Positions 12,330-22,553 of a DNA stretch of 64,000 nt are shown piece by piece. Origin of the DNA: Diphasiastrum complanatum. Its lineage: Eukaryota > Streptophyta > Lycopodiopsida > Lycopodiales > Lycopodiaceae. The first letter of the stretch is position 1, and each line of letters opens with the position of its first letter. Position numbers and translations under genes: made by a program. Below the pieces are notes generated by a model that was not told the DNA's origin, did not search any database, and saw nothing but the letters and a program-made list of their open reading frames with translations. Location of the stretch: NCBI GenBank assembly GCA_029204225.1, contig CM055110.1, forward strand, positions 39,993,515 to 40,057,514. Direction: 5' to 3'.

Positions 12330-12707
12330 CTAAACATCATGCCAAGCCGTGGATTCCAAGGCATTTTGTGCACTTGAAGATACATCAATTAAAATATTAA
12401 GTGCATAAATAATGTTGCCAAAGACAACTTGCCTTGCTTGATCCATATGATTGAGCCTTGATGGCTCCATCTTGATACTCAAGATTCTTCTTGGAGTCCT
12501 CGGGTCTTGAGCTTGATCCTCCACTTGACTTGACTCCAAAACATCAATGAATTGAATAAGGTGTTGATCCAAAGGTGCTTCTTCAAGTTTACAAATCTTC
12601 CACTCTTGAAAGATCACATTTCCACCATTGACAAATTCTTTGGTTGAAAACAAGTAGATTCTACAATCTCTACTTGAAGAGCAAAACACTACCATTATTC
12701 CTATCAT
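12330..12707 (-). pseudogene. 3' continuation of the copia A polyprotein after a frameshift
   Basis: This frame continues the 12,670-14,511 ORF after a single-frame shift near 12,700. The homologous region in copia B (61,984-63,384) is one uninterrupted frame through the same point, which shows the shift is a lesion in this copy. The sequence includes a KEFVNGGNVIFQEWKICKLE segment and ends near WHDV. The last part (PSRLNHMDQARQVVFGN) is reminiscent of the segment before the RT in copia polyproteins, but no RT motif follows. Confidence 0.75.
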
Positions 12708-14511
12708 TGAAAATAGGATAATCTTTGGTCCTTACATTGGAATGATCATGCACAAAGCATGTGGACACAAAGATTTCCAAAGCAAATGATGTTTCATCTT
12801 TTATGACTCTATTCAAACTATTACAAAAATAGTTATCCAATGAAATTGCTTTATCAACAATAAATGTAGATTTCAAAGCATCCCATTTCATTGTCTTGTC
12901 ATACAAAGTAATAAACACCATGGATCTTAAAGGTAAGAAACAAGTCACCTCATGTCTACTACTACTTTCCAAAAAGTATTCAAAGATAGTAGACTCTCCA
13001 ATGCTCACCACCCTTGCAAGATGCACACTTGAATGGACAACTTGCATGCAATTTGATGACTCGGCCATTGTCATTGAGGACTCCCTTGGAACTCTCATGC
13101 TTTGAGGCTGATCCTCAAGATCTTCCTCCTTTTGATGCTCCTCCTCAATGCAAGCAAGATCACACTTTGCCAAGATCTCCTCTTGAGTGATCTCCTCCTT
13201 TGCCAAGCTCATTCTTTCAAAAGCAACACTAGCCTCCAACTTAAACAATCTTCCATGTTTAAATCCCTTTGCAATGCAAACATCATTCTTAAAGATGAAA
13301 CAAACACCATGCTTAAAGTGGACATCCAAACCACTTTCTAAGAGTAGACCAACACTAAGCATATTCCTGGTAATTGATGGTACATAAAGGACATTTTCTA
13401 GATCCATGCATTTTGAGGATTCTAGACACAAAGAGATGGTGCCAACACCATCTATCCTACACTCTTCATCATTTTCAATAAAGACAAATTTTTTAGCATC
13501 ATTGAAAGAGTGTAAGGTTGAGAAAAAGTCCTTTTCACAAGACATGTGGGAGCTAGCCCCACTATCGATCCACCAATTGTCTCTTGAATTGCTATTGCTT
13601 GTTGGTGAGGATATAGATGCCATCAAGAATACATGTACTTCATCCTCCTCCTCCTCGTTTGCAAGGTTTCCTTGTTTGTCCTCCTCCACTTGTGCTCTTA
13701 GCCTCTTGTAGCATTCAGATGCATAATGCCCCTTCTTTCCACAAAAGAAGCATTTTTGCTTTGACTTGTCCTTTGAGCTTGATGCATCATCCTCTTCTTT
13801 GGCCTCCTTTGGATGCTTCTTCTTTCCATTGGTCTTCTTTTTGCCCTTGAATGAGAAATTGGCTTTCTCATCACCATCCTGCAACGACAAGGAACTCATC
13901 CTAGATTTTGCATGGAGCATCCTACATTCTTCAGCCACGAATACACTGTGAAGTTTTTCTATAGTTGGCAAAGTGTCTTGGATGGCAAAACTTTGGACCA
14001 AATTTGCAAAGTCATCTCCTAGACCATTAAGGACAATTTGTACAAGCTCTCCATCATGAATCTTCTCTCCAATGGAAGCCAACTCCCTATTTAGAGACTT
14101 GATTCTGAGTACATAATCCTGTGCACTCTCCTCACTTCTCTTCATGCTTTGCAAAATCTGATTTCTAAGCATGAGTACTCTTGAAGTGTTACTAGATTCA
14201 TAGATTGATTTTAAAGATTCCCAGGCCTCTTTAGCACTAGTACATGCTGATACTTCTCTCAACAAATCATTGCTCACATTCATCTTCACACAATGAAGTG
14301 CAAGCCTAGATCTCTTCTTGTATCTAACTAACTCCTGTGCACCTAGAGGTTCATCTTCATCTTCAATCAAGAACTCATGAAGGTCTTGGAGCACCAAGAG
14401 TGACTCCATCCTAACCTTCCAAATAGCATAATTTGTAGAATTCAATCTCTCACTAGCTTCTAGAAGGTATGCTCCAGCAGATCCCATCTTACTAGTGACT
14501 TCTACAAACAA
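12670..14511 (-). CDS. Copia Gag-protease polyprotein with pol replaced by a non-canonical ORF
   Basis: 613 aa. The N-terminus has the DUF4219/UBN2 Gag pattern (LNSTNYAIWKVRMESLL at about 23-39; RNQILQSMK and LNGLGDDF further on). A CCHC zinc knuckle (CFFCGKKGHYASEC) lies near residue 255. The retropepsin motif NWWIDSGASSHM is near 313-324, followed by the usual LYVPSI..NMLSVG segment. Past about residue 425, where integrase should begin (GAG-pre-integrase HHCC, then D,D,E), there is instead about 190 aa of acidic, Ser-rich and then hydrophobic sequence with no integrase or RT motif. The same extension is kept open in copia B, so it predates both copies. The start Met is that of the longest frame; a slightly internal Met (MGSAGA) is equally plausible. 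Confidence 0.9.
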   Translation of the reverse strand: MFVEVTSKMGSAGAYLLEASERLNSTNYAIWKVRMESLLVLQDLHEFLIEDEDEPLGAQELVRYKKRSRLALHCVKMNVSNDLLREVSACTSAKEAWESLKSIYESSNTSRVLMLRNQILQSMKRSEESAQDYVLRIKSLNRELASIGEKIHDGELVQIVLNGLGDDFANLVQSFAIQDTLPTIEKLHSVFVAEECRMLHAKSRMSSLSLQDGDEKANFSFKGKKKTNGKKKHPKEAKEEDDASSSKDKSKQKCFFCGKKGHYASECYKRLRAQVEEDKQGNLANEEEEDEVHVFLMASISSPTSNSNSRDNWWIDSGASSHMSCEKDFFSTLHSFNDAKKFVFIENDEECRIDGVGTISLCLESSKCMDLENVLYVPSITRNMLSVGLLLESGLDVHFKHGVCFIFKNDVCIAKGFKHGRLFKLEASVAFERMSLAKEEITQEEILAKCDLACIEEEHQKEEDLEDQPQSMRVPRESSMTMAESSNCMQVVHSSVHLARVVSIGESTIFEYFLESSSRHEVTCFLPLRSMVFITLYDKTMKWDALKSTFIVDKAISLDNYFCNSLNRVIKDETSFALEIFVSTCFVHDHSNVRTKDYPIFNDRNNGSVLLFK

Positions 14512-14512
14512 G

Positions 14513-14870
14513 AAATAGATTTGATTGACTTGAAACTCACAAAGGTCTCACACTTGCAGTGTTTCACTCAAATTTGATTTCTAATCCAACAAATGGACTT
14601 ATAATCACAGCTCTATCACTCCCTCACAAAGCTGGAATGAAGATAAGATGAAGTGAAAACTAGTTTCAAACAAATCTTGCCAAGAAATGGATTTGATTGT
14701 CTCTAGAAACTCACTAAGGTCTCTCTCTTGTAGTTTTTCACTCAAATTAGATTTCTAGTCCAACAAATGGACTTATAATCTCAGTTCTAGCACTCCCTCA
14801 CAAAGTTGGAATGAAGATAAGATGATGTGAAATCTACTTACAATCAAATCTTGCCAAATTTGGCTATTTT
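14513..14870 (-). repeat. Tandem duplication of about 180 bp in the copia leader
   Basis: Two copies, about 14,513-14,690 and 14,691-14,870, each contain CACTCAAATT.GATTTCTA and CTCCCTCACAAAG.TGGAATG. Leader sequence of the same family at 60,840-61,071 also shows two versions of the unit, so the duplication is a family feature of the 5' untranslated leader. Confidence 0.8.
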
Positions 14871-15281
14871 TGGACAAAAAAAATGACTTAATCTCTTTCT
14901 TCCTTCTTGGTGTACTTTCAAGACCTGTTTTTAACCTTAATAGGACTTGAACTCAGCCTAGATTAATTAGATTCCATGAAACAAATTCAAATCTAATCAA
15001 TGGCAAATGATCTTGGTAGATTATCCTAGGATCTCCGCCAGAAATTACACCAATAGCTCACAAATTGAATTTTTTTGGATCAAATGAATACCATGCATTA
15101 TATGCAGGTTCAGAGGTGCCCACACATGTGGACAGTACGGATTTGGACCCCTACCAAGTTTGGGATCAAATCTCCTCACCAAAATCAAGATTCTAGCTTG
15201 CCCTCTCAATACTAGTTTTTAGCACCAAAACTTGCTAAAAATGGATTTGCATTAGATCAATGGCTTATGCTCTTGTACTTG

Positions 15282-15293
15282 GCTCTGATACCA
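15282..15293 (-). promoter_or_regulatory. Primer-binding site (initiator tRNA-Met) of copia A
   Basis: The minus strand reads TGGTATCAGAGC directly abutting the 5' LTR end at 15,294. This is the standard plant copia primer-binding site, complementary to the 3' end of initiator Met-tRNA. Confidence 0.95.
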
Positions 15294-15994
15294 TATGAAA
15301 GTACTGTACTTTAGGACCATAAATGGATCTACAAAAGATCCACAAGAGTGATTGGATGCTTGCTTAACAATCTATCAAAAAACTAGACACAAAAAAGTTG
15401 ATCTAGATTGGCAATTTGACAAACAACAAGCATTAACAATCAAAAGCATTGATAAACATTGAAATCCGAGCCCACACGTGTGTACTACAGGCTTTAGTAC
15501 GGCCTTCAACCTGAGAAACAAGTAGAAACTGATTTGGTTTCATTTGGATCACAAAAACTCAATGTACATAGTGAACTAGCTTGAGATTGCCAATGAGCTC
15601 CAAAAATTTTCTATCTTCTCACTATGGAGAGAGGGAATACATAGCAAATTCGACTTCCTTCTTGAAGTTAGGTGGATTTACAGCATGTAATAAGGAAGTT
15701 AACTCACTCTCCTTGACCTAAAATGAAACCCTAGTCTATTTCCTAGAGTTATGCTTGGTAGGTAGCTAGTTGGTCAAATTTTCACCTTAAACTTAGGTGT
15801 AGGTCCTATAAAGTAGGGATGACCACCAAATAGACATGACCAACTCTCTTGACTTGACCTAACCTACATTAGGATGGGTTTCCCATGTGGAATCATGGCC
15901 TCACATGTGTGGGACCCACTTGTGTACACAATTTACACTATTCTACATGGTTTTTGATCAAGCTAGATTTGCCTATTTTTGGCAATTCTTCACA
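15294..15994 (-). repeat. 5' LTR of copia A
   Basis: A 701-bp LTR, nearly identical to 11,425-12,119. The base pair at its internal end is mutated (TATGAAAG rather than TGTGAAAG on the plus strand). Confidence 0.95.
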
Positions 15995-16560
15995 GGTTCT
16001 TCGGTGAGTTCTAATTTGCAAAGCACTTTGTATTGCTAAAAAACATGATTGGACGTTCCCTTTCCATGTATGTTATTTGGCGGCCTTCACGATTGTAGGA
16101 ATATTTTGCTATTCTTGACTGTTGTTGCACTTGTATTGTGTAGGATGATGACTCACACTCACATGACTATCGGAGAATTCAACCAGATATTGCCATGCAA
16201 TCCGCAAGATTCAGACTTGCAAGCGCACCCACTTTCCTCACATACACCACCTGTGGACTTGCACGAAGATATGTCCTCAGGAGACACAGTACATGAGGAT
16301 TTGCCATTCACAGTGCAAGATCACGAGGGGGACATGGATGTATTCTTCATGAACCCACCCGAGGCCAAATTGACAAGGGAGGAAGAGATGATGTGTGGGT
16401 TGGCATCGACTCCTTTGTATGAGGGTGGACAAATGTGAAAGTTGTGAGCTTGTTTGTTAATCTTGAACTTGCAAACTAAGTACAGGTGGTCGGATGTGAG
16501 TGTCACAACATTCAAATGCATCTCATTGTGCACTTGGTAGATGAGGTGGCCATTGCAGGT
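15995..16560 (+). pseudogene. CACTA transposase region, continuation after copia A
   Basis: Resumes the CACTA copy interrupted at 11,424. The open stretch 16,049-16,438 (HMTIGEFNQILPCNPQDSD, acidic Asp-Gly-Asp-rich middle, LTREEEMMCGLASTPLY end) has a close partner at 50,880-51,295. It lies between the Transpos_assoc-like remnant and the DUF4218-like region, and I see no Transposase_21 (TNP2) catalytic region. Function of this segment unknown. Confidence 0.5.
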
Positions 16561-16630
16561 ACATCATATACTTGCGACATTTGACTATTCCTAGTCCATC
16601 CTAGACTATTGCTATTGTGGTAATTCCCAT

Positions 16631-17041
16631 GTGCTCTCACTAACATTGATCCATTTTTTCAATTCAGGCATTGTCCATAGCCGTTGGATGTTTTTCTTGG
16701 AACAATTCATGAAAATATTGAAAGACTTCTTAAGACAAAGAGCAAGGTGTGAGGCTAGCATGGCGGAAGGATGGCTAGTACAAGATTCCATGGTTTACAT
16801 CACTCATAGCAGTCCTTCTATTCCTCATCTTTGGGATAAGGAGGATGATGAGCGTGTTGTTGAGGAGGTTCCTCAAGGAAAAAAAGTGATCATGAGAATG
16901 AATGAGTCTTTCAAGGAGAAGGTAAATAAGTTTTGCATTCTTAATAGCGAGAAAATGCAAAAGTGGATTTCGCTATACGAAGTGGCCAAGGCTCATAGAC
17001 AAACTATTCGAGCAACTTTTAGGAGAGCGCATAGAAGATAG
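16631..17041 (+). pseudogene. CACTA transposase DUF4218-like region
   Basis: The 136-aa frame contains HSRWMFFLEQFMKILKDFLR, then RARCEASMAEGWLVQDSM. This follows the DUF4218 signature of plant CACTA TNP2 proteins (RWMYPFER..K.LK..VRN.A.PEGSIAEGY...E). The downstream NKFCILNSEKMQKWISLYE fits the continuation of that domain. The frame stops just before SYPPDLMLLPKDMTLDW and the (GA)n tract. The catalytic transposase domain is missing, so this is a remnant. The matching DUF4216 part is now at 59,080-60,500, separated by the inferred inversion. Confidence 0.8.
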
Positions 17042-17134
17042 TCATATCCACCTGACCTCATGCTTCTACCCAAGGACATGACGCTTGATTGGCTGCATGA
17101 GGCCCTTAGAGAAGCCTCAGCAAACAACCAGGAA

Positions 17135-17251
<117 letters not shown>

Positions 17252-17269
17252 CAAAGGGGTGCGATTTAC

Positions 17270-17271
17270 AT
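17270..17271. other. Inferred inversion breakpoint (left)
   Basis: CACTA sequence ends at ...GCGATTTACA and copia leader (reverse orientation) begins TACTAGTTTTTAGC. The uninterrupted CACTA order, seen at 59,660-59,690 on the minus strand, is TTTACATGTAAGC. The missing continuation, TGTAAGC..., is found at 60,501 reading leftwards. See the partner breakpoint at 60,500-60,501. Confidence 0.75.
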
Positions 17272-18047
17272 ACTAGTTTTTAGCACCAAAACTTGCTAAA
17301 AATGGATTTGCATTAGATCAATGGCATATGCTCTTGTACTTGGCTCTGAAACCATGTGAAAGTACTGTACTTTAGGACCATAAATGGATCTACAAAAGAT
17401 CAACAAGAGTGATTGGATGTTTTCTTAACAATCTATCAAAAAACTAGACACAAAAAAGTTGATCTAGATTGGCAATTTGACAAACAACAAGCATTAACAA
17501 TCAAAATCATTCATCAACATTGAAATCTGATCCCACACATGTGTACTACAGGCTTTAATATGGCCTTCAACCTGAGAAACAAGTAGAAATTAATTTGGTC
17601 TCATTTGGATCACAAAAACTCAATGTAAATAGCTTGAGATTGCCAATGAGCTCCAAAAATATTCTATCTTCTCACTATGGGAGCTTGGAATACATAGCAA
17701 ATTCGACTTCCTTCTTGAAGTAAGGTGGACTTCCAGCATGTATTAAGAAAGTTAACTCACTCTTATTGCCCTAAAATGAAACCCTAGCCTAGATCCTAGA
17801 GTTATGCTTGCTAGGTAGCTAGTTGGTCAAATTTTCACCTTAAACTTAGGTGTAGGTCCTATAAAGTAGGAATGACCACCAAATAGACATGACCAACTCT
17901 CTTGACTTGACCTAACCTACATTAGGAGTGGGTTGCCACATGGCATCTTGGCCTTACATGTGTGGAACCCAATTATACACAATATTTACAATGTTCTACA
18001 TGGTTTTTGATCAAGCTAGATTTGCCAATTTTTGGCAATTCTTCACA
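17271..18047 (-). mobile_element. Copia C fragment: LTR plus the first 84 bp of leader
   Basis: LTR at 17,355-18,047, same family as copia A but more diverged, with 17,271-17,354 being primer-binding site (one mismatch, TGGTTTCAGAGC) and leader start. The leader is cut at 17,271. Its continuation, missing about 5 bp, is at 60,501-61,071, consistent with an inversion separating the two. Confidence 0.85.
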
Positions 18048-18098
18048 TGCCACGCGTGGCACTGCCACGCCTTCATTTTGTTTTGCCACGCGTGGCAA
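18048..18098. repeat. Pair of perfect GCCACGCGTGGC palindromes
   Basis: TGCCACGCGTGGCA at 18,048-18,061 and TTGCCACGCGTGGCAA at 18,083-18,098, with a half-site TGCCACGC between them. They sit directly beside the outer end of the copia C LTR. They could be binding sites or coincidental. Nothing else is visible to 19,060 except the inverted match to 1,370-1,540 (at 18,660-18,800). Confidence 0.7.
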
Positions 18099-19073
18099 TA
18101 TTCCAAGGATAGTCAATTTTTTAAGTATTTTCATTTTTGTAGAAAGTGAATGAATTTGAAGTACCTAACTGTGTTAAATCCACAATTTTGATAAATATAG
18201 CATTTACTCATCCATTTTGCACCTAAAATAAACTTGAAATTGATCAATGAACTATAAAATCCAACCATCAAATACAATCATAAAATCTAATTAATAATCA
18301 ATCAAGAATTATTTCTTTCATGGCTGTAATAGAATATGTTTTACTATAACTACATTCCAGAACAAAACTTTTGATATGCTTTATGAAAAAATCCATGAAG
18401 AAAATAGGTTATTGACATTCAAATAAAAAAGATTTGAACCCAAAAAGTTTCGCAAAGCATGAAGAATAATCAAAGCCATAAAAAATTACATTATTTCGAC
18501 AAAATCTAATAGGAATTCCAAGAATGCATTCACAATAATATATAGCGGCATTTGTGATGCAGGTCTTTGAAGAATTTCATGAAATTTCATAATACAGTGC
18601 TATCTGATAAAATGTTTTCCGACGTCCATGCAAACATTTCAAAGCAAATCTCAAGCGGGTGGAAAACTATGGTGGAAATCGAATTTTTAAATGGACTTCG
18701 TAATCCAACAAATTTATAGATGTCGCAGTACAATTAATTGGCATCTAACATGGCCATTGGAACTTATGTCCACGTCAATAATTTGATATGATTCAGATCA
18801 TTTGTTCATAATCGTTAATAAAAAAATAGGCAAAATTAATTTGAGTTGCATTTTAAGCACTTAAAAATTGATGAAGGAAACTTAACTTCAACAAATATAT
18901 ATTCATACATAAATGGTCCAAGTACAGAAATATGTTACAAATTGGATTATTTAAATACCTAATTATAATTAGAACCATGTGAGTCATCGCAATTGGACTC
19001 ACATGATTGCGATGCATGGGATTGAGACCGTGATACCTACGTTCAATGAAGATGATCCAATTATCTGAGAAAT

Positions 19074-19403
19074 GTGATGAGAGTGAAACTTAGACCACAT
19101 GAATGTAGTGAAGTTAAAGTATATCTTGAAGCCATATATACCTCAGATCTAAAATATCCATCTGAATCAAAGCACAAGGAAGTCTTGAAGTTTGTGAAGA
19201 AAGGATTCCTCAAAAATCCAGATCGCGTCAAACAACAACGAGAGGCCGCTAAGAAGCTGCAGGAGACTTTAGAGACCTTCACACCTTGGGAGCGGTGGCC
19301 AAGGTTCTCCCATGGACATCATTATAACCCTATCAAATTGCTCCATTCTGTCCTAAAAATAGACTCCATACAATTGGAGATTCATGTAGAGGACTTAACT
19401 TAA
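19074..19403 (+). pseudogene. Transposase_24-like C-terminal fragment
   Basis: The 109-aa frame contains FLKNPDRVKQQREAAKKLQE, then ETFTPWERWPRFSHGHH. This parallels YPDRFKQQRETTKKHMETAV...GSGGQGSFYAH of the pseudogene at 19,846-20,735, which is on the other strand. The two are therefore head-on relatives of one family. The N-terminal part is lost. Confidence 0.45.
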
Positions 19404-19845
19404 ACAAAATATAGATATTGATGCATAAATATTTCAATTACAAATATATATCAGAATAAAATGGCTAATTATTAGATCCAGCTGAATCGTACCCATCCTA
19501 GCCATGGTCATCAGACTCATGTGACTGCGATGCATGAGACTGGGACTGCGATACTTGCATGCAATGAAGATGTGTAAATTTTGTAAATGATGTTGTTAGA
19601 GTGTCCGACCATATGAATGTGGTGAAGTCAGAATATATGTTGAAATCATAATACATACCTCAGAATATCTATCCCAATCAATTCCCACTCCTTGTCTCTC
19701 CAATAATTGATTGCATGTTGTTGGAATATGCATACTTGTACTCATCTTTTGTGGGAGACCGCTTTACGACAGATTTTTGCATGAACCGACAAATCGATGA
19801 TTGTAATTTAATTTTTTTCAAACAAATTCACAAATAAAATATGAA

Positions 19846-20735
19846 TTACAACAATATCAAATTCAACTTATGGGTGGGCAGACTTATGAAATGGGCATAA
19901 AAAGAACCTTGGCCACCACTGCCCAGGTGCAAGGGCACTGCCGTCTCCATATGCTTCTTAGTTGTCTCTCTTTGTTGCTTGAAACGATCTGGATATTCCA
20001 AATCAAGGGAGGGGATTGGAAATTCTCTATGCAATTGGTCAATGACATAATTTTTTTTCTCATTACTTTCTTTGCACCAGTCCTTGAAAATGTCCCTGTT
20101 GAAAACCACATGTGTGAGTTGCCTCATGCGAGTGATGACGCGATCACCATGGTCATCCTCCACTTTGTTCTTCTCGACATCTATGTCATAGGATGGCAAG
20201 ACGTCATCTGATGGAGATGTGACAAAGCGAGTGTCGAGAGGAGTGGGGGAGTTGAATACAACATGAGAAATTTGGGGAGGAGTTTGAAGGCGATCACAAG
20301 AAGAGTGGGGAGGGGTATGAAGAGGAGAAGGTTGGGGAGGAGTTTGAGCGGGAGTGTAATCAACAAGGGTTTGAATGAGAGAAAAAATGGGTGAAGTGGC
20401 CTGGCAAGAGGGATCACAGTGCCATGGAGACCCCATAGGGGGCGTGGGTACGAAGAAAGAAAAATGTGAGGAGAGAGTCTGGGGGTGTCGGGATAATCAG
20501 GTGTGACAGATGCAAGAGTCATAGTATCACGCACCATCCACATTACTTTCCTACGATGAGGCCTGCTAGATGGACGTGCGGGACTTGAGACCGCATGAAG
20601 CACTGCATGAAGTACGACATCATTGGCATCACCGCCACAACAAGAGCCGTCGTTGAGGTGACTCCTCCTATGATCTCTCTTTTTTCGGCCGGAGAACGAC
20701 GACCTACACACCGCATGTTTCTTTGGTGTCGTCAT
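19846..20735 (-). pseudogene. Transposase_24-like accessory protein of a CACTA-type element
   Basis: Two overlapping frames (20,735-20,181, then 20,436-19,846) together give the best copy of this family. In order: a Met start (MTTPKKHAV), a basic Arg/Lys-rich N-terminus, a DANDVVLHAV..SSPARPSSRP segment, DTMTLASVTPDYPDT, a Pro/Thr/Ser-rich low-complexity stretch, RVITRMRQLTHVVF, IFKDW, and the terminal KQQRETTKKHME..HLGSGGQGSFYAHF. The last part resembles Transposase_24. One frameshift around 20,200-20,430 separates the halves. Just upstream (20,740-20,950) is sequence shared with 6,430-6,700, leading into a composite repeat array, so element layout is conserved between copies. Confidence 0.6.
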
Positions 20736-21347
20736 TTCTAGGCGAAATACTCAACCAGCAAAGACAACTCGATTGTAGAGCCAGTTAGCCCCCTTTGCAT
20801 CGTCAATGGATTCATGTCATCATTAATATTGTTAGGGTTATGGTTTGTGGTGAATTATAGATGGAAAATTGTTTTATATGTTGGTATTGCCCTCGTAGAT
20901 TTGACTCAATACCTTCAAAAAACTCGGACTATGATATGGGAACCACGCACAACACACATGAATAAATTAAGATTCTACAAATTAGAGTAGCATGAAACAT
21001 AAATTAAGATACTACGAATTAGGGTAGCATGAACTAGTAAGCATGAAACGTAAACAAATGACATCATACTTACACGCACACACACACACGCACACACACA
21101 CACGCACACACACATCCTAAACCCTAAACACACATGAAGAGAAAAAAAAAAGAGAACATAGTAGAGTGCTAATCAAAACTTCCAAACCGTATGATTATAT
21201 CCTATTCCATAATGTCACCACATGCTCCCTCCCTATACCATTTGGGCTTTTTTGTGGAACTTATCATCCAACAAAAACATTTGAACCATGTCTTTAGTGG
21301 AAGAAAACAAGGGCTACACACCTTCCTAGAATTGGGAGTGTTGATTA

Positions 21348-21351
<4 letters not shown>

Positions 21352-21403
<52 letters not shown>
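21352..21403. repeat. (CT)n microsatellite
   Basis: A CT run of about 52 bp inside a composite repeat unit. Confidence 0.97.
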
Positions 21404-21405
<2 letters not shown>

Positions 21406-21706
21406 AGCATGAAACATAACTAGTACACAACACATAAATTAAGACCCTGCAAATTAAAGTAGCATAAATAAATTAAGATCCTACAAATTAGAGTAGCATG
21501 AGCTGGTAAGCATGAAATATAAATCAAGATACTATGAATTAGGGTAGCATGAACTAGTGATCATGAAAAATAAACGAATCGCATCATACTTACATGCACA
21601 CGCACACACGCATACACACACTCTAAACCCTAAACCCTAAACACACACAAAGAGAAAAAAAGAGAGAGGTTAACTTCTTAGAATTGAGAGTGTTGGTTAC
21701 CTTTAA

Positions 21707-21710
<4 letters not shown>

Positions 21711-21745
<35 letters not shown>
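21711..21745. repeat. (CT)n microsatellite
   Basis: A CT run of about 35 bp inside the next composite repeat unit. Confidence 0.97.
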
Positions 21746-21746
<1 letters not shown>

Positions 21747-22553
21747 GAATGAAACATAACTAATACACAACACAAAAACTAAGACCCTGCAAATTAAAGT
21801 AGCATGTATAGATTAAGATCATACAAATTCAAGTAGCATGAACTAGTAAGCATGAAACATAAATCAAGATACTATGAATTAGGGTAGCATAAACTAGTGA
21901 TCATGAAACATAAATGAATGGCATCATAATTACGTGCACACGCACACACACACCCTAAACCCTGAACCCTAAACCCTAAACACACACGCAGAGAAAAAAA
22001 AAATGAGAACATAGTAGAGTGCTAATCAAAACTCCCGAACTGTACAATTATATCCTATTCTAGAATGTTACCACATGCTCTCTCCCTGTCATTAGAGAAA
22101 TTCTCAATATCAAAAAGACCCTTTGTAAAGATACTTTTATTTTTTTTCTTTAGTTTCGACCATCACCAGGCCCAATCAAAATGCACAGATTTGAAATCTA
22201 CGTAACGTAGTTCAAATTAACTGAGAAATAAAAATGCAATATAGAAAACTTTAAAATTAGTATCTGGGCAGCATGGACGTATCCCATTGATTTCTTCTTC
22301 CTGCCCGACACGTGCTAATCTACCCGACGTCAATACCTCAAGTTAAATCTACTTGACTATGCTGGTTAGTATAATGAAATTTTCTAACTATACTAGTTAC
22401 AATTATAGAAATATAGTATGTACAGTTACATAAAATATGGTATACGGAGTAACTGTGACTATGTTGGCATTCACATTAGATTAAATGTGATACGAAAAAT
22501 TGAAATTAAGTATCATATCAGAGATTTTTGGCGCCCAAGCTTTGAAAATAGCA

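Larger units (their letters stand above)
11425..15994 (-). mobile_element. Copia A: non-autonomous Ty1/copia element, minus orientation
   Basis: A full-length LTR element of about 4.57 kb inserted in the CACTA sequence. The two LTRs (11,425-12,119 and 15,294-15,994) are nearly identical and end TG...CA, apart from one mutated end base. The initiator-Met primer-binding site is at 15,282-15,293 and the polypurine tract at 12,120-12,128 (GAGGAGGAG on the minus strand). Flanking bases are GGTTT (left) and GGTTC (right), a likely 5-bp target duplication with one change. The homologous unoccupied site is at about 50,825-50,840 (TCAGTTCTTCGGTGAG). The internal region codes for Gag and protease but has no recognisable integrase, reverse transcriptase or RNase H, so mobilisation must have been in trans. 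Near-identical LTRs suggest a fairly recent insertion. Confidence 0.93.
20740..22090. repeat. Composite tandem repeat array 2
   Basis: Same family as 6,430-8,345: sub-repeats with GTAGCATGAACTGGTAAGCA, (CA)n, CCCTAAACCCTAAACACACA, A-rich runs, the ATGTCACCACATGCTCCCTC block, and (CT)n tracts at 21,352-21,403 and 21,711-21,745. The second unit is shortened. At 22,085-22,200 it changes to sequence also seen downstream of array 1 (ATTTGAAATCTACGTAACGT). Confidence 0.85.

Noticed and set aside
12896-13951. Plus-strand ORFs across copia A (and 62,549-63,040 across copia B)
   Set aside because: Antisense shadows of the Gag-protease frame; their repetition follows from the repeated element.
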